A stretch of DNA of 64,000 nucleotides from Marinomonas rhizomae (GTDB lineage Bacteria; Pseudomonadota; Gammaproteobacteria; Pseudomonadales; Marinomonadaceae), in NCBI RefSeq assembly GCF_024397855.1, contig NZ_CP073343.1, forward strand, positions 620,001 to 684,000, written 5' to 3'. Positions within the stretch are counted from its first letter, which is position 1. Every line of letters starts with the position of its first letter. Shown here in pieces: positions 1-9,163 of this stretch. Below the pieces are notes generated by a model, which was given only the letters and a program-made list of their open reading frames with translations, was not told where the DNA came from and ran no database searches. The translations under genes and the position numbers were made by a program.

Positions 1-590
1 ATGTAGCCAGAATAAAGCGTCGCAATTAAAATGCCTGGTAACACTCCCGCCATAAAAAGCTTACTGATTGACACTTCTGACTGGATTCCATAAACGATCA
101 TCACAAGAGAAGGTGGAATTAATAGGCCTAAACTGCCAGCACCAGCCAAAGATCCGATGGACAAACTTCTGTCATAACCACGCTTTTTCAACTCTGTCGT
201 GGTGATTTTGCCGACGGTTGCCGTGGTGGCAGCGCTTGATCCACTTACCGCTGCAAAGAGTGCGCAGCCAAACACATTTGTATGAAGTATGCCGCCAGGA
301 ATTTTTTTCGTCCAAGGCTCTAAACCTCGAAACAATCTATCTGAAATATTGGATCGAAAGATAAGCTCGCCCATCAAAATAAAGAGCGGGATGGCAGATA
401 ATTCCCAAGAATTGGCGGATCGAAAAAGAATGCGGCTGAGTATGGCGCCAGCGCGATCCATGCTGACATCGCCAATGACAATGAGAGACAGCAAGGCAAC
501 GATTGCTAGGCCTGAGAATACCCAAACACCAAGCCCGAGAACCATGAGAATTAGGGCGATAACGCCAACGGCTGATAATACAATTTCCAT
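1..590 (-). CDS. TRAP transporter large permease, DctM type (partial, C-terminal part off the left edge)
   Basis: Translating the minus strand from the ATG at 590 gives about 196 open residues that run off the window. They show the hallmarks of DctM: hydrophobic helices, a PLFILMGE segment, an AAVSGSSAATTATVGKI segment, and GLLIPPSLVMIVYG followed by GVLPGILIATLYSGY. DctM is the multi-helix subunit that carries solute across the inner membrane using a Na+ gradient. The start lies one base past the stop of the upstream dctQ, so the two are surely co-transcribed. The substrate cannot be read from this fragment; about half of the usual ~430 residues is missing. Confidence 0.93.
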   Translation of the reverse strand, partial: MEIVLSAVGVIALILMVLGLGVWVFSGLAIVALLSLIVIGDVSMDRAGAILSRILFRSANSWELSAIPLFILMGELIFRSNISDRLFRGLEPWTKKIPGGILHTNVFGCALFAAVSGSSAATTATVGKITTTELKKRGYDRSLSIGSLAGAGSLGLLIPPSLVMIVYGIQSEVSISKLFMAGVLPGILIATLYSGY

Positions 591-591
591 C

Positions 592-1104
592 TTATTTATT
601 GATCTCGATGTGAGGAACGTGGCGTGTAGATATGAGGACAAGTATTCTTACAAAGAGCGTCAAACACAAAAGACCTAAGCCAACGAGCACCATGCCTTCA
701 GGGATCCACAAAGGTGTTTCTGCAATAGACTCACTGGTTATATTGCGCTTAAAGCTTCGGGATACATTGATGTACCAATAACATGAAACCCAAAAAAACA
801 TGGCAAAAGAAACCAGAGAGATAAACGTATCTAATATCCAATGGTACTTTTCAGGGAGTCGGTCGCTTAAAATGTTGACCTTAATGAGTCCGTTTCTTTC
901 TAGGCTGTAGCCTAACCCTAGAAAGGTAATCGTTGCGATTGCGTAACCAACGAACTCATCAAGAACATAGGTTGATGTGCCGAAAAAGCGTAAGACAATT
1001 TCTAACAATATGTGACACAGCAGATACGCGATAAGCAATATTGCTAAGGCGCCAGACAGCTGGTTCAGCCGTCTGGATAATATAGCCAAAGAACGGATGA
1101 TCAT
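592..1104 (-). CDS. TRAP transporter small permease, DctQ type
   Basis: A 170-residue inner-membrane protein with four hydrophobic segments (about residues 18-38, 48-66, 90-110 and 135-158). The size and topology are those of DctQ, the small membrane subunit that pairs with DctM. A charged, polar stretch between the third and fourth helices is typical. Its ATG overlaps the stop of the binding-protein gene by four bases (ATGA), and dctM follows after one base, giving a tight dctP-dctQ-dctM operon. DctQ diverges too fast to name a substrate. Confidence 0.9.
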   Translation of the reverse strand: MIIRSLAILSRRLNQLSGALAILLIAYLLCHILLEIVLRFFGTSTYVLDEFVGYAIATITFLGLGYSLERNGLIKVNILSDRLPEKYHWILDTFISLVSFAMFFWVSCYWYINVSRSFKRNITSESIAETPLWIPEGMVLVGLGLLCLTLFVRILVLISTRHVPHIEINK

Positions 1105-2081
1105 TTGTTTTTCTCAAAATCCGCCATGATATCGTTACCAGATTTCCCTGTGTCTTCTAACCATTCTTTCAATGATGGTTTTGCTGACTGTTGAAGCCAA
1201 CTAATAAAGTCTTTTGAAAGATCTTGATGAATGGCTACATTGTTTGCAGAAAGTTCTTTGTAGTTGTCTGCTACGCGCGTTCTTACTGTTTTCCAGTTAT
1301 GCTCGTCTGTTAACGCGGCCGCTTTCAAAATGGCACTTTGCTCATCACTGGATAAATCATCAAACGCATCTTTGTTCATATGAACCATGTTTAGAGGAAT
1401 GGCGTATTGAATGGCGCTGTAGTTATCAAGGTGTTCCCAAAACTTACCACTTGCACCTGCGTCAGCAGAAGTAAGTACCGCCTTGATTCCACCTGTGGAC
1501 AGTTGAGGTACAACATCACCCCAAGATAGCTTAATAGGTTCCGCGCCAGCTTCACGTAGTGTTAATGTGCCATTTTTATCATAAGTACGGATTTTTAAGT
1601 TGGCGAGCTCTGCTTTTGAAGTAACGGGTTTTTGAGACCAAATACCGCTTGCAGGCCAAGGGGAAGCGTAAAGTAAAATTTGTCCATTTTGAGCGAAGAC
1701 TTTTTGATAATAAGGCTTAGCTATTTGATAAAGCAGTTCTGCTTGGTCTTCATTTTCAACGATGAAAGGCAAAGACGACAGTAGAAAAATTGGGTTTATA
1801 CCCGCCATGCTGCCAGCCAATGTGTCTGCAATTTGAATGGCATTATCGGCAACGGCGTAAAAATTATCCGCCGACTTGAAACCTAAAGATCCACCAGTGT
1901 GAAGCGTAATATCCACGTCACCTTTGCTTAGTCTAGTCACTTGATCGATGAAATATTTGTCCCCTTCAGCATGAATTGATGTCGCGTTGTACTCGTTTGA
2001 GAAATCGAATTTAGCGGCGGATAATGCGAATGGAGCTTGGGACAAGGCGATGGAAGCGGCCAATAGACTAAAGTAACGCAT
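1101..2081 (-). CDS. TRAP transporter periplasmic solute-binding protein, DctP family
   Basis: A 326-residue protein with a signal peptide (cleavage near residue 22, after ALSA) and the DctP fold. It contains the KIRTYDKNG segment, matching the conserved LKGLKIR region that carries the ligand carboxylate-binding arginine, followed by a GGIKAVLTSADAGASGKFW stretch in the usual ligand-loop position. The start is supported by an AAGGAAAGAG ribosome site. It captures a small carboxylate in the periplasm for the DctQ-DctM pair downstream. The gene is first in its operon, and about 218 bases separate it from the sulfate cluster. The ligand is unknown. Confidence 0.92.
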   Translation of the reverse strand: MRYFSLLAASIALSQAPFALSAAKFDFSNEYNATSIHAEGDKYFIDQVTRLSKGDVDITLHTGGSLGFKSADNFYAVADNAIQIADTLAGSMAGINPIFLLSSLPFIVENEDQAELLYQIAKPYYQKVFAQNGQILLYASPWPASGIWSQKPVTSKAELANLKIRTYDKNGTLTLREAGAEPIKLSWGDVVPQLSTGGIKAVLTSADAGASGKFWEHLDNYSAIQYAIPLNMVHMNKDAFDDLSSDEQSAILKAAALTDEHNWKTVRTRVADNYKELSANNVAIHQDLSKDFISWLQQSAKPSLKEWLEDTGKSGNDIMADFEKNK

Positions 2082-2250
2082 ATTACTCTTTCCTTTATAA
2101 GGTTGGTGTTTATTGACTCTAGACCGCTAGCCTTTTGGTTATGTTACTTATTGCGGCGAAAGGATGACGGAAAACGACGGGGGGATTTTGGGAGGACTTT
2201 CTTTGCACTTATTCAGTTCATAGGATGAACAAACGTATCATTGCAGGGCA

Positions 2251-2282
2251 GAAAAAAAGAAGAACGGCACTCTGAATGCCGT
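2251..2282 (-). terminator. Rho-independent terminator of the sulfate transport operon
   Basis: The six-base arms ACGGCA (2264-2269) and TGCCGT (2277-2282) pair around a seven-base loop. On the minus strand they are followed by a TTCTTCTTTTTTT-like tract. The hairpin sits just past the cysA stop, so it probably ends the sbp-cysTWA transcript. Confidence 0.7.
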
Positions 2283-2299
2283 ACTTAGGTTGTCTTTTA

Positions 2300-3421
2300 T
2301 TAGGCTTGCTCAGTGACTTGTATTTTCTCCGTTTCCCAATTCAATAGCACAGGTTGTTGTGCGTCATGGGCGAAGAAGTAACCTGCTTTTGGTGTGACAT
2401 ATAAGGTCTGGCCTTTTTCGAAGCAGTTTTTATCGAATGCTTTGTGAGGCAGATCGATTTCCCAGACATCGTTGCTTTGCCAATCAATCGGAGTGAGCTC
2501 TAGACGCACTTCGGCGCCAATCGGGTTGATGGCAATCACGCGCAGCGGCAAGTTAGCCTGCTCCGTTGGTTCTCTTGATACAAAGAACTCATGAGAGCGA
2601 ATATACAGTTGGCCGTCTTTCTGTTCTGCACCATTTGGCAGAACGATATTGGCTTGCTGATTTTGCCATTTGCCGTTTTCGACCTTACCTTCGAAGACAT
2701 TGGCGTTACCAAGGAAGTCGAACACAAATCGGCTATTTGGTGAGGCGTAAAGTGCACCGGGTTGGTCGATTTGTTCAATGTGTCCGTTACTCATGACGAC
2801 AACGCGATCAGAGAGCTCCAAGGCCTCTTCTTGGTCATGGGTCACAAACACACTGGTGAAACCTAACTCATCGTGCAATCCGCGCAACCAGCGGCGTAGC
2901 TCTTTACGAACCTTGGCATCCAAGGCGCCAAAAGGTTCGTCTAGCAGCAAAACTTCCGGTTGTGTTGCCAAGGCACGTGCCAAGGCAATACGTTGTTTTT
3001 GACCGCCAGAAAGCTGAGACGGAAAACGATTGGCAAGATGTTCAAGCTGTACCATTTCCAGTAAATGCATCACGCGGTTTTTGATTTCGGTTGGGCTTGG
3101 GCGCTCTTTACGAGGCAAGACTTCTAAGCCAAAGGCGACGTTATCCGCCACTGTCATATGACGGAACAAGGCGTAGTTTTGGAACACAAATCCCACGCGA
3201 CGATCTCGCACATGTAAGTTGGTTACGTCTCTGTCACCAAACTGAATGCGGCCAGTGTCTGCGCCTTCTAATCCAGCAATAATACGCAATAAAGTGGTTT
3301 TTCCAGAACCGGATGGTCCAAGCAAGCCAATCATTTCGCCTTCGTTGATGTCCAATGACAAAGGTGACAAGGCTTGAAAATGCCCAAAGTGTTTGGAGAT
3401 GTTTTCAATCAAAATGCTCAT
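2300..3421 (-). CDS. cysA: Sulfate/thiosulfate import ABC transporter ATP-binding protein CysA
   Basis: A 373-residue ABC ATPase (E. coli CysA has 365). It has Walker [10 protein letters not shown] (residues 35-43), a Q-loop at FQNYALF, the LSGGQKQR signature (about 137), Walker [13 protein letters not shown] and the switch histidine in [12 protein letters not shown]-terminal TOBE-like regulatory domain of about 130 residues follows. It powers sulfate and thiosulfate uptake through CysT and CysW. Its ATG overlaps the cysW stop by four bases (ATGA), indicating translational coupling. It is last in the cluster and is followed by a terminator. Confidence 0.96.
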   Translation of the reverse strand: MSILIENISKHFGHFQALSPLSLDINEGEMIGLLGPSGSGKTTLLRIIAGLEGADTGRIQFGDRDVTNLHVRDRRVGFVFQNYALFRHMTVADNVAFGLEVLPRKERPSPTEIKNRVMHLLEMVQLEHLANRFPSQLSGGQKQRIALARALATQPEVLLLDEPFGALDAKVRKELRRWLRGLHDELGFTSVFVTHDQEEALELSDRVVVMSNGHIEQIDQPGALYASPNSRFVFDFLGNANVFEGKVENGKWQNQQANIVLPNGAEQKDGQLYIRSHEFFVSREPTEQANLPLRVIAINPIGAEVRLELTPIDWQSNDVWEIDLPHKAFDKNCFEKGQTLYVTPKAGYFFAHDAQQPVLLNWETEKIQVTEQA

Positions 3422-4299
3422 TGTGTCACCTGTCTTTCTTTTTCAGCTTCAATTTTTAAACTACGTTCCTGACGCCATTCGATGAAGGCTTTCAGCAACA
3501 AGGTAAGTAGGGCAATCATTGCCAAAAGCGAGGCACTAGCAAACGCGGCAGCGGCTTGATAATCCTCATATTGGGCTTGTACCTGTAATGGCAGAGTATT
3601 GGTTTCACCGCGAATGTTGCCGGACACCACAGACACAGCGCCGAATTCACCGACCGCTCGCGCGTTGGTCAAAATTACGCCATAAATCAGCGCCCATTTG
3701 ATATTTGGTAACGTCACTCGGCGGAATAATTGCCAGCCAGAAGCGCCTAGAATCACTGCGGCTTCTTCGTCTTCTCGACCTTGTTGTTGCATCAGCGGGA
3801 TCAATTCACGGGCCACAAACGGACAAGTCACAAACACGGTGACCATGACAATGCCCGGCCAAGCGAACATCAATTGGATGTCTTGATCATAAAGCCAAGA
3901 GCCAATCCAGCCGTTATTGCCATACAACAAAAGATATAACAGGCCCGCCACCACAGGTGACACCGCAAAAGGGATGTCCATCAAAGTCATTAGGATTTTT
4001 CGACCGGGGAATTCAAAACGGGTTACGGCCCATGCGAGCATGACTCCGAATACCAAGTTAATCGGCACGGTTAGCGCCGCAACCACCAGAGTTAAACCAA
4101 TGGCGTGCAAGGTATCAGCTTCAATCAAACTGTTGAAGTAGTGCGCTGCGCCTTCCACAAAGGCTTGTTGGAAGATGGCAATCAGCGGCACGACTAACAA
4201 AATCGCGGTCAAAAACAGCGTGAGACCAATGAGTAACCATTTCACCAATGGGCTGTCGCCGACTCTAAGTTGGTTTGATGAGTGTTTAGACGATGACAT
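3418..4299 (-). CDS. cysW: Sulfate ABC transporter permease CysW
   Basis: A 293-residue inner-membrane permease with six hydrophobic segments and the EAA loop ([25 protein letters not shown]) that contacts the ATPase. The [17 protein letters not shown] segment is diagnostic of CysW against CysT. It sits between cysT and cysA, nine bases from the cysT stop and overlapping the cysA start. It forms half of the sulfate channel. The length agrees with E. coli CysW (291). Confidence 0.96.
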   Translation of the reverse strand: MSSSKHSSNQLRVGDSPLVKWLLIGLTLFLTAILLVVPLIAIFQQAFVEGAAHYFNSLIEADTLHAIGLTLVVAALTVPINLVFGVMLAWAVTRFEFPGRKILMTLMDIPFAVSPVVAGLLYLLLYGNNGWIGSWLYDQDIQLMFAWPGIVMVTVFVTCPFVARELIPLMQQQGREDEEAAVILGASGWQLFRRVTLPNIKWALIYGVILTNARAVGEFGAVSVVSGNIRGETNTLPLQVQAQYEDYQAAAAFASASLLAMIALLTLLLKAFIEWRQERSLKIEAEKERQVTQ

Positions 4300-4308
4300 A
4301 TAAGCTTC

Positions 4309-5169
4309 CTAACTGCGTCCGTGAAGACGACGTAAATAACGTGCCTGCCAAATGTTAATGGCGAACAAGAGGACTAGCGACGCCATCAACACAACCGAGG
4401 CAATGGCGCTGGCGGCAGGGAAATCGAACTCTTGTAAGCTAACGAAGATCATCAAAGACGTAATCTCGCTGACGTAAGGCATGTTGCCCGCGATAAAGAT
4501 CACCGCGCCAAATTCGCCTAAGCTACGAGTGAAAGACAAGGCAATGCCCGTCATCAAAGCTGGCCATAAGGCGGGGAAAATAACCCGACGAAATACCGAC
4601 CAATCGGAAGCACCTAAGGTCATTCCTGCTTCTTCCTCTTCTGGAGACAGTTCTTCCAATACTGGTTGAACGGTTCGAACCACGAAGGGAATACTGGTAA
4701 ACGCCATAGCAAGTACAATGCCCCAAGGCGTGTAAGCCACTTTTAGCCCTAGGCTTTCAAGGATTTCACCATACCAACCGTTTTGCGCATATAAGGTCGC
4801 CAAGGTGATACCGGCAACGGCCGTTGGCAAGGCAAAAGGTAAATCCACCAAGGCGTCCAGAATACGGCGTCCGGGGAAGTCATAACGCACCAATACCCAA
4901 GCGAGTAGAAGGCCAAAAAAACCATTAAAAACAGAGGCGATTAATGCCGCCCACAGCGTTACTTTGTAACTGGCAACTACGCGTTCGTCACTGATGACTT
5001 GCCAATATCTTTCCCAGCCCATATCGACCGATTGCATAACCAGCCCGCTCATTGGGAGTAATAGAATCAAGCTGATAAACAGTAGAGACGTGCCCAAACT
5101 CAAACTGAGTCCGGGCAAGACTCGCTTGTGGCGAGGCCGTGTCTCGGTCGCGCTTAGATGTGTTGCCAT
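4309..5169 (-). CDS. cysT: Sulfate ABC transporter permease CysT (CysU)
   Basis: A 286-residue permease with six membrane segments. Its EAA loop (SPEEEEAGMTLGASDWSVFRRVIFPAL) and GEFGAVIFIAGNMPYVSEI motif mark CysT/CysU. It forms the sulfate channel with CysW. It lies downstream of the binding-protein gene and is separated from it by 116 bases that contain a strong hairpin. That arrangement is common where the binding protein must be made in excess over the membrane subunits. Confidence 0.96.
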   Translation of the reverse strand: MATHLSATETRPRHKRVLPGLSLSLGTSLLFISLILLLPMSGLVMQSVDMGWERYWQVISDERVVASYKVTLWAALIASVFNGFFGLLLAWVLVRYDFPGRRILDALVDLPFALPTAVAGITLATLYAQNGWYGEILESLGLKVAYTPWGIVLAMAFTSIPFVVRTVQPVLEELSPEEEEAGMTLGASDWSVFRRVIFPALWPALMTGIALSFTRSLGEFGAVIFIAGNMPYVSEITSLMIFVSLQEFDFPAASAIASVVLMASLVLLFAINIWQARYLRRLHGRS

Positions 5170-5239
5170 GTATTTGCCTATTAGGGTCTTAATGAAAGAA
5201 GTTCAATGATAAAGACGCTAGTCGCTTTAGAGACAGAAA

Positions 5240-5265
5240 AGCCGGAGACGCAAGCGTATCCGGCT
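5240..5265 (-). terminator. Intra-operon hairpin between sbp and cysT
   Basis: AGCCGGA (5240-5246) pairs perfectly with TCCGGCT (5259-5265), and an inner ACG/CGT pair continues the stem. On the minus strand a weak TTTTCTGTC tract follows. It is probably a partial terminator or 3'-end-stabilising hairpin that lowers transcription into cysTWA relative to the binding protein. That role is inference. Confidence 0.6.
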
Positions 5266-5285
5266 AGTTGTTATCTATTTAGATA

Positions 5286-6299
5286 TTAGCGGCGCTGAAG
5301 TTGGTCTAGTTTACCACCATTTGCGAATAATTCTTTAGTCGCTTGTGGCCAGCCGCCAGCAATATTTTCGACGGTTAACAAATTCACTTCAGGAAACTTG
5401 TCAGCAAATTCTTTTTTCACTACGTCGTTGTGTACGCGGTAGTTGAAACCCGCTAATAAACGCTGAGACTCTTCGCTGTATAAGTAGCTTAGGTATTCAC
5501 GAGACACTTCTTCTGTGCCGTTTTTCTTCGCATTTTTTTCCACTACAGCGACTGGGAATTCCGCCAAGATAGAGGTTTTTGGTACAACCACTTCGTACTT
5601 GTCTGCACCGTATTGGTTACGAATATTGTTTACTTCCGATTCGAAGGTAATCAATACATCGCCAATGCCACGCTCAACAAAAGTCGTTGTCGCGCCACGG
5701 CCACCAGTATCAAACACAGACACGTTTTTTAGGAAAGTACCTAGGAAATCATCCACTTTCGCTTCGTTGTCTTTACCGAAGGTATTTTGTGCATAACCGT
5801 AAGCCGCTAGGAAAGTGTAACGACCGTTGCCAGAGGTTTTAGGGTTTGGGAACACCAATGCCACATCATTACCAGCTAGATCGCCCCAGCTTTTGATATT
5901 TTTCGGATTGCCTTTACGAACTAGGAAGGCAATCGTTGAATAATAAGGCGAGCTGGCATTTGGGAATTCATTTTTCCAATCTGCTGGGATCATTTTGCCT
6001 TTGTCATGCAAAACTTGAACGTCAGTGACTTGGTTGAAAGTAACGACGTCTGCTGACAAGCCATTCATGATGGCGTTGGCTTGTTTTGAAGAACCTGCGT
6101 GAGACTGTTTGATCTCGATGGTTTTGCCCGTTTTCTCTAACCAATGTTTTTCAAACGTTGGGTTGTAAGTGGCAAACAACTCACGAGCGATATCGTAAGA
6201 CGTGTTAAGAATTGTTTGATCCGCAGCCGACGCTTGAACGGCTCCGCTCAATAACAATGTACCAATAATAGATTTTAAAAAGCGTTGCTTAGATTTCAT
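5286..6299 (-). CDS. sbp: Periplasmic sulfate-binding protein (Sbp/CysP family)
   Basis: A 337-residue protein with a signal peptide (cleavage after VQASA, about residue 26). The mature part begins with the Sbp-type [13 protein letters not shown] and carries the conserved [17 protein letters not shown] and [22 protein letters not shown] blocks that line the anion pocket. [25 protein letters not shown] segment is also typical. It delivers sulfate to CysTW. It is the first gene of the operon; an AT-rich leader separates it from the LysR gene upstream. Whether it prefers sulfate (Sbp) or thiosulfate (CysP) cannot be settled by eye. Confidence 0.93.
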   Translation of the reverse strand: MKSKQRFLKSIIGTLLLSGAVQASAADQTILNTSYDIARELFATYNPTFEKHWLEKTGKTIEIKQSHAGSSKQANAIMNGLSADVVTFNQVTDVQVLHDKGKMIPADWKNEFPNASSPYYSTIAFLVRKGNPKNIKSWGDLAGNDVALVFPNPKTSGNGRYTFLAAYGYAQNTFGKDNEAKVDDFLGTFLKNVSVFDTGGRGATTTFVERGIGDVLITFESEVNNIRNQYGADKYEVVVPKTSILAEFPVAVVEKNAKKNGTEEVSREYLSYLYSEESQRLLAGFNYRVHNDVVKKEFADKFPEVNLLTVENIAGGWPQATKELFANGGKLDQLQRR

Positions 6300-6434
6300 A
6301 GTGACCTCATCTGGGAAGCTTAATATTTCATTAAGTGAGAGGTTACTTAAAAGATTTAGTTATTACAACGGCTATAAATAAACTTTTTTGGAATATGCAT
6401 AAGGCGTTTTTTGCAAAAGATATTTTTCAATTAT

Positions 6435-7343
6435 TTAATTCTTTAAAAAATGTTTCGTTTCAATGACTGATTGCAGCCAATCCATAAATACAGTTAGGCG
6501 TTTGGTTGTTTGTCTACGTGATGAGTAGAGTAAAGACACCGGCATTGGCTCGGCTTCAAATTGAGGTAGGACAGAGATGAGTAGGCCTTTCTTGATGAGG
6601 TTTTCTGCGCCAATAGCGGGGAGTTGGGCAATGCCAAGCCCTGCTAAACAAGCATCTAAATAAGCATCTGTGCCATTAACCGCTAGGCTGCTTGGCATGG
6701 GTTGTTGTTTTACTGTGTCGCCTTCCATGTATTCAAATTGGGCGTCGAAATTACCGAGCATATGAGAATATCCAATCAGTTTATGATTGGCTAATTCTGC
6801 AAGACTCTGTGGAATACCATATTTTTTAACATAGCTTGGCGATACGCAGTTTACGCTTCGGTACAGCGTTAATGGGCGAGCGATAAGGCTACTATCTTCA
6901 AGATCACCCACCCGAATGACGCAATCAATGCCTTCTTTAATCATATCTACTCGATAATCTGCGCTGCTGATCTTTAAGCGTATGTTCGGGTATTTTTCGA
7001 GAAAGTCGGCCAAATGCGGAATGACAACCGTAGTGGCAAAGCGGCTTGGCATGTCGACTCTGAGTACACCGCGAACATCATCAGGGTTGCGTTGGAACTG
7101 GCTTCCTAGGGCATCTAGTTCGGCGAGCAGTGTTTGGCACTGTGGCAAGTAGGTCTCACCGTCTTGCGTTAAGGTGATGCTGCGCGTACTGCGATGAAAA
7201 AGCCGCGTGCCTAATTCACTTTCAAGTCCTTGTATGGCACTGGATATGCTTGATTTTGGTAAGCCAAGAGCGTCTGCTGCTTTGGTGAAGCTACCGAATT
7301 GAGCAACCAATACAAAGCGCTGCATGGCTTCAAACTTGTCCAT
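6435..7343 (-). CDS. LysR-family transcriptional regulator, divergent from an SDR gene
   Basis: A 302-residue LysR protein starting at the ATG at 7343 (MDKFEAMQRF, preceded by GGTAGAAGAG). An upstream in-frame start at 7406 would add an atypical basic tail. The N-terminal winged HTH reads GSFTKAADALGLPKSSISSAIQGLE and a co-inducer-binding domain follows. It is divergently arranged with the SDR at 7492, and LysR proteins commonly regulate the divergent neighbour. A role in sulfur control is unlikely because it lacks CysB features. The inducer is unknown. Confidence 0.9.
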   Translation of the reverse strand: MDKFEAMQRFVLVAQFGSFTKAADALGLPKSSISSAIQGLESELGTRLFHRSTRSITLTQDGETYLPQCQTLLAELDALGSQFQRNPDDVRGVLRVDMPSRFATTVVIPHLADFLEKYPNIRLKISSADYRVDMIKEGIDCVIRVGDLEDSSLIARPLTLYRSVNCVSPSYVKKYGIPQSLAELANHKLIGYSHMLGNFDAQFEYMEGDTVKQQPMPSSLAVNGTDAYLDACLAGLGIAQLPAIGAENLIKKGLLISVLPQFEAEPMPVSLLYSSRRQTTKRLTVFMDWLQSVIETKHFLKN

Positions 7344-7491
7344 CTCTTCTACCTTTGTTCGCTTAATACGAACAATGTTATCACTTTTATCATGTATATC
7401 GATCACAATAAATTATCTACTCTGTTCAACGTGCCCAGAGCCGATATGGTTTAAGGCTTTAAAATTCTTACAGAATAGATTGGAGTGAGTG

Positions 7492-8247
7492 ATGAATAAA
7501 TTAGCAATTATTACTGGTGCTAGCCGTGGTTTAGGAAAAAACAGTGCTTTAGCGTTAGCTGACAAAGGCATAGATGTTATTTTTACTTATCACAATAATC
7601 TTCAAGCGGCACAAGATGTGATTGAAGAGATTAAACAAAAAGGCCAAAAAGCTTTTGCTCTTCAATTGGATACACGCGATTTTGATGCCGTTCCTGAGTT
7701 CGTTAACCAGCTTCAAAATTTATTGGTCAATGAGTTTGCACGAAGCGATTTCGATTATTTGTTAAATAACGCTGGCACAGGTTTGCGTGCAAGTGTTGAA
7801 GAAACCACTTATGAAGAGCTAGAAAATATGCTGGCGATCCATGTAAAGGGGCCTTTCTTTTTAACGCAGGCATTATTACCACATATTAAAGACGGCGGTC
7901 ATATTCTCAATATTTCTTCTGGTTTGGCACGTTTTAGTATGCCAGGTTCAAGTGCCTACGCGATGGCCAAAGGTGCAGTAGAAGTCATGACGCGTTATAT
8001 GGCTAAAGAGTTTGCAAATCGACAAATTCGCGTAAATACCCTGGCACCTGGCGCCATCGCGACAGACTTTGGCGGTGGTAATGTGCGTGACAACCAACAA
8101 GTGAATAAAATGGTGGCATCTGTTACCGCCTTGGGGCGGGTTGGAGAGGCGGACGATATTGGTAAAGCCGTTGCCATGTTACTGAGTGAAGACAGCGGCT
8201 GGATTACGGGACAGCGTATTGAAGCGTCTGGCGGTATGTTTCTATAA
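7492..8247 (+). CDS. Short-chain dehydrogenase/reductase (SDR)
   Basis: A 251-residue classical SDR. It has the nucleotide-binding TGASRGLG (about residues 8-15), NNAG (about 92), the catalytic YAMAK (Tyr-x-x-x-Lys, about 156-160) after a conserved serine, and the C-terminal GWITGQRIEASGGM. It should reduce or oxidise a small carbonyl/alcohol with NAD(P)H. The ATG at 7492 is preferred over the adjoining GTG because TGGAGTGA precedes it. It is divergent from a LysR gene, its probable regulator, and convergent with a cupin gene that abuts its stop without any gap. The substrate is unknown. Confidence 0.9.
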   Translation: MNKLAIITGASRGLGKNSALALADKGIDVIFTYHNNLQAAQDVIEEIKQKGQKAFALQLDTRDFDAVPEFVNQLQNLLVNEFARSDFDYLLNNAGTGLRASVEETTYEELENMLAIHVKGPFFLTQALLPHIKDGGHILNISSGLARFSMPGSSAYAMAKGAVEVMTRYMAKEFANRQIRVNTLAPGAIATDFGGGNVRDNQQVNKMVASVTALGRVGEADDIGKAVAMLLSEDSGWITGQRIEASGGMFL

Positions 8248-8559
8248 CTACACACTGCCTTCTTTTTCAATCACCAATATGCGCGCTTCACCAATGGGGT
8301 GCGCAACATGTTCTGTGCCAATTGCAGCATAAAAAATATCACCTATAGCCATCAATTCAACCTTCTCAACACCATCGACTCGATAGTGCATATTCACCTC
8401 GCCGTCTAACACCACAAACACTTCTTCACCATCATTGATGTGCCATTTATACGGTTGATCTGTCCAATGTAAACGCGTCGTCACGCCGTTCATATTGGCA
8501 ATATCCAACGCACCCCAAGCGCGATCTGCAGTGAAGTCTTTGGCTTTGATGAATGTCAT
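8248..8559 (-). CDS. Small cupin-domain protein
   Basis: About 103 residues forming one cupin barrel. The HINDGEEVFVVLDGEVNMHY segment corresponds to cupin motif 1, though the usual second metal-binding histidine is not evident. GTEHVAHPIGEARILVIEKEG corresponds to motif 2. The ATG at 8559 (MTFIKAKDF) fits the family better than the upstream start at 8601. Such small cupins bind a metal or small ligand, but no reaction can be assigned. Its stop touches the SDR stop tail to tail. Confidence 0.8.
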   Translation of the reverse strand: MTFIKAKDFTADRAWGALDIANMNGVTTRLHWTDQPYKWHINDGEEVFVVLDGEVNMHYRVDGVEKVELMAIGDIFYAAIGTEHVAHPIGEARILVIEKEGSV

Positions 8560-8700
8560 GAGTAGGCCTTTTGGACGTTGATAAATTGTTTGATAAATCA
8601 AAAGTACAAGCTAGTTAATCGTTAGACAATCGAGAAAGCGATAAAACATCACTTTGACGGTGAAAGCGACGTTTTATCAGGGAGTAGAGGGAATGTGTTG

Positions 8701-8985
8701 TTAGTGAACGGATAGTTCTTGATAAAAACTTGGGTTGTCTTGAATGGTTGCTAGTACTTTAGCCGCCAAACCTGTTGGGTTACGACGTCTGCTTTCCCAG
8801 CTTTTAATTGTATCCACGCTGGTGCCTAGTGCTTTGGCAAACTCCGCCTGAGAGACTTGAAGGCTATCACGAATAGACTTTACATCAGCGATCTCAAAGC
8901 GAGTGATACGGGAGGCTGTTTTACGGCCTTGGTGGATTTCTACCGCTTCTTCTAAAGAAGATTTTAATTCTTTGAAAAGAGTCAT
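8701..8985 (-). CDS. NadS-type HTH protein (HigA-like antitoxin), no toxin adjacent
   Basis: A 94-residue XRE-type DNA-binding protein. The opening LFKELKSSLEEAVEIHQGRK and the HTH core VSQAEFAKALGTSVDTIKSWESRRRNPTG closely match NadS-family antitoxins, which usually follow a RelE/ParE-type toxin. Here the upstream 112 bases contain only an inverted repeat and no toxin reading frame. It may be a solitary antitoxin or a chromosomal regulator derived from one. The family call is confident; the loss of the toxin is inferred from absence. Confidence 0.82.
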   Translation of the reverse strand: MTLFKELKSSLEEAVEIHQGRKTASRITRFEIADVKSIRDSLQVSQAEFAKALGTSVDTIKSWESRRRNPTGLAAKVLATIQDNPSFYQELSVH

Positions 8986-9004
8986 AGGGTTTCTCTAAGT
9001 AAAT

Positions 9005-9021
9005 CTATGTGGTGTACATAG
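9005..9021 (-). promoter_or_regulatory. Candidate operator of the NadS-type gene
   Basis: CTATGT and ACATAG form a six-base inverted repeat with a five-base spacer, 20 bases upstream of the start codon at 8985. This is where an autorepressing HTH antitoxin would bind. The binding itself is inferred. Confidence 0.45.
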
Positions 9022-9163
9022 TACTCCGTTGGTTTTATTTTCCAAGCCTGAAAACTAGATAAGTTGATCTTGTTTGGCTAAATAAGGCTAGTATGAATTG
9101 CCTGAACGCGCTATTAGGCGCTACTCTTGTCTCACCTTCATTTATTCACAAGGATGTCACAGA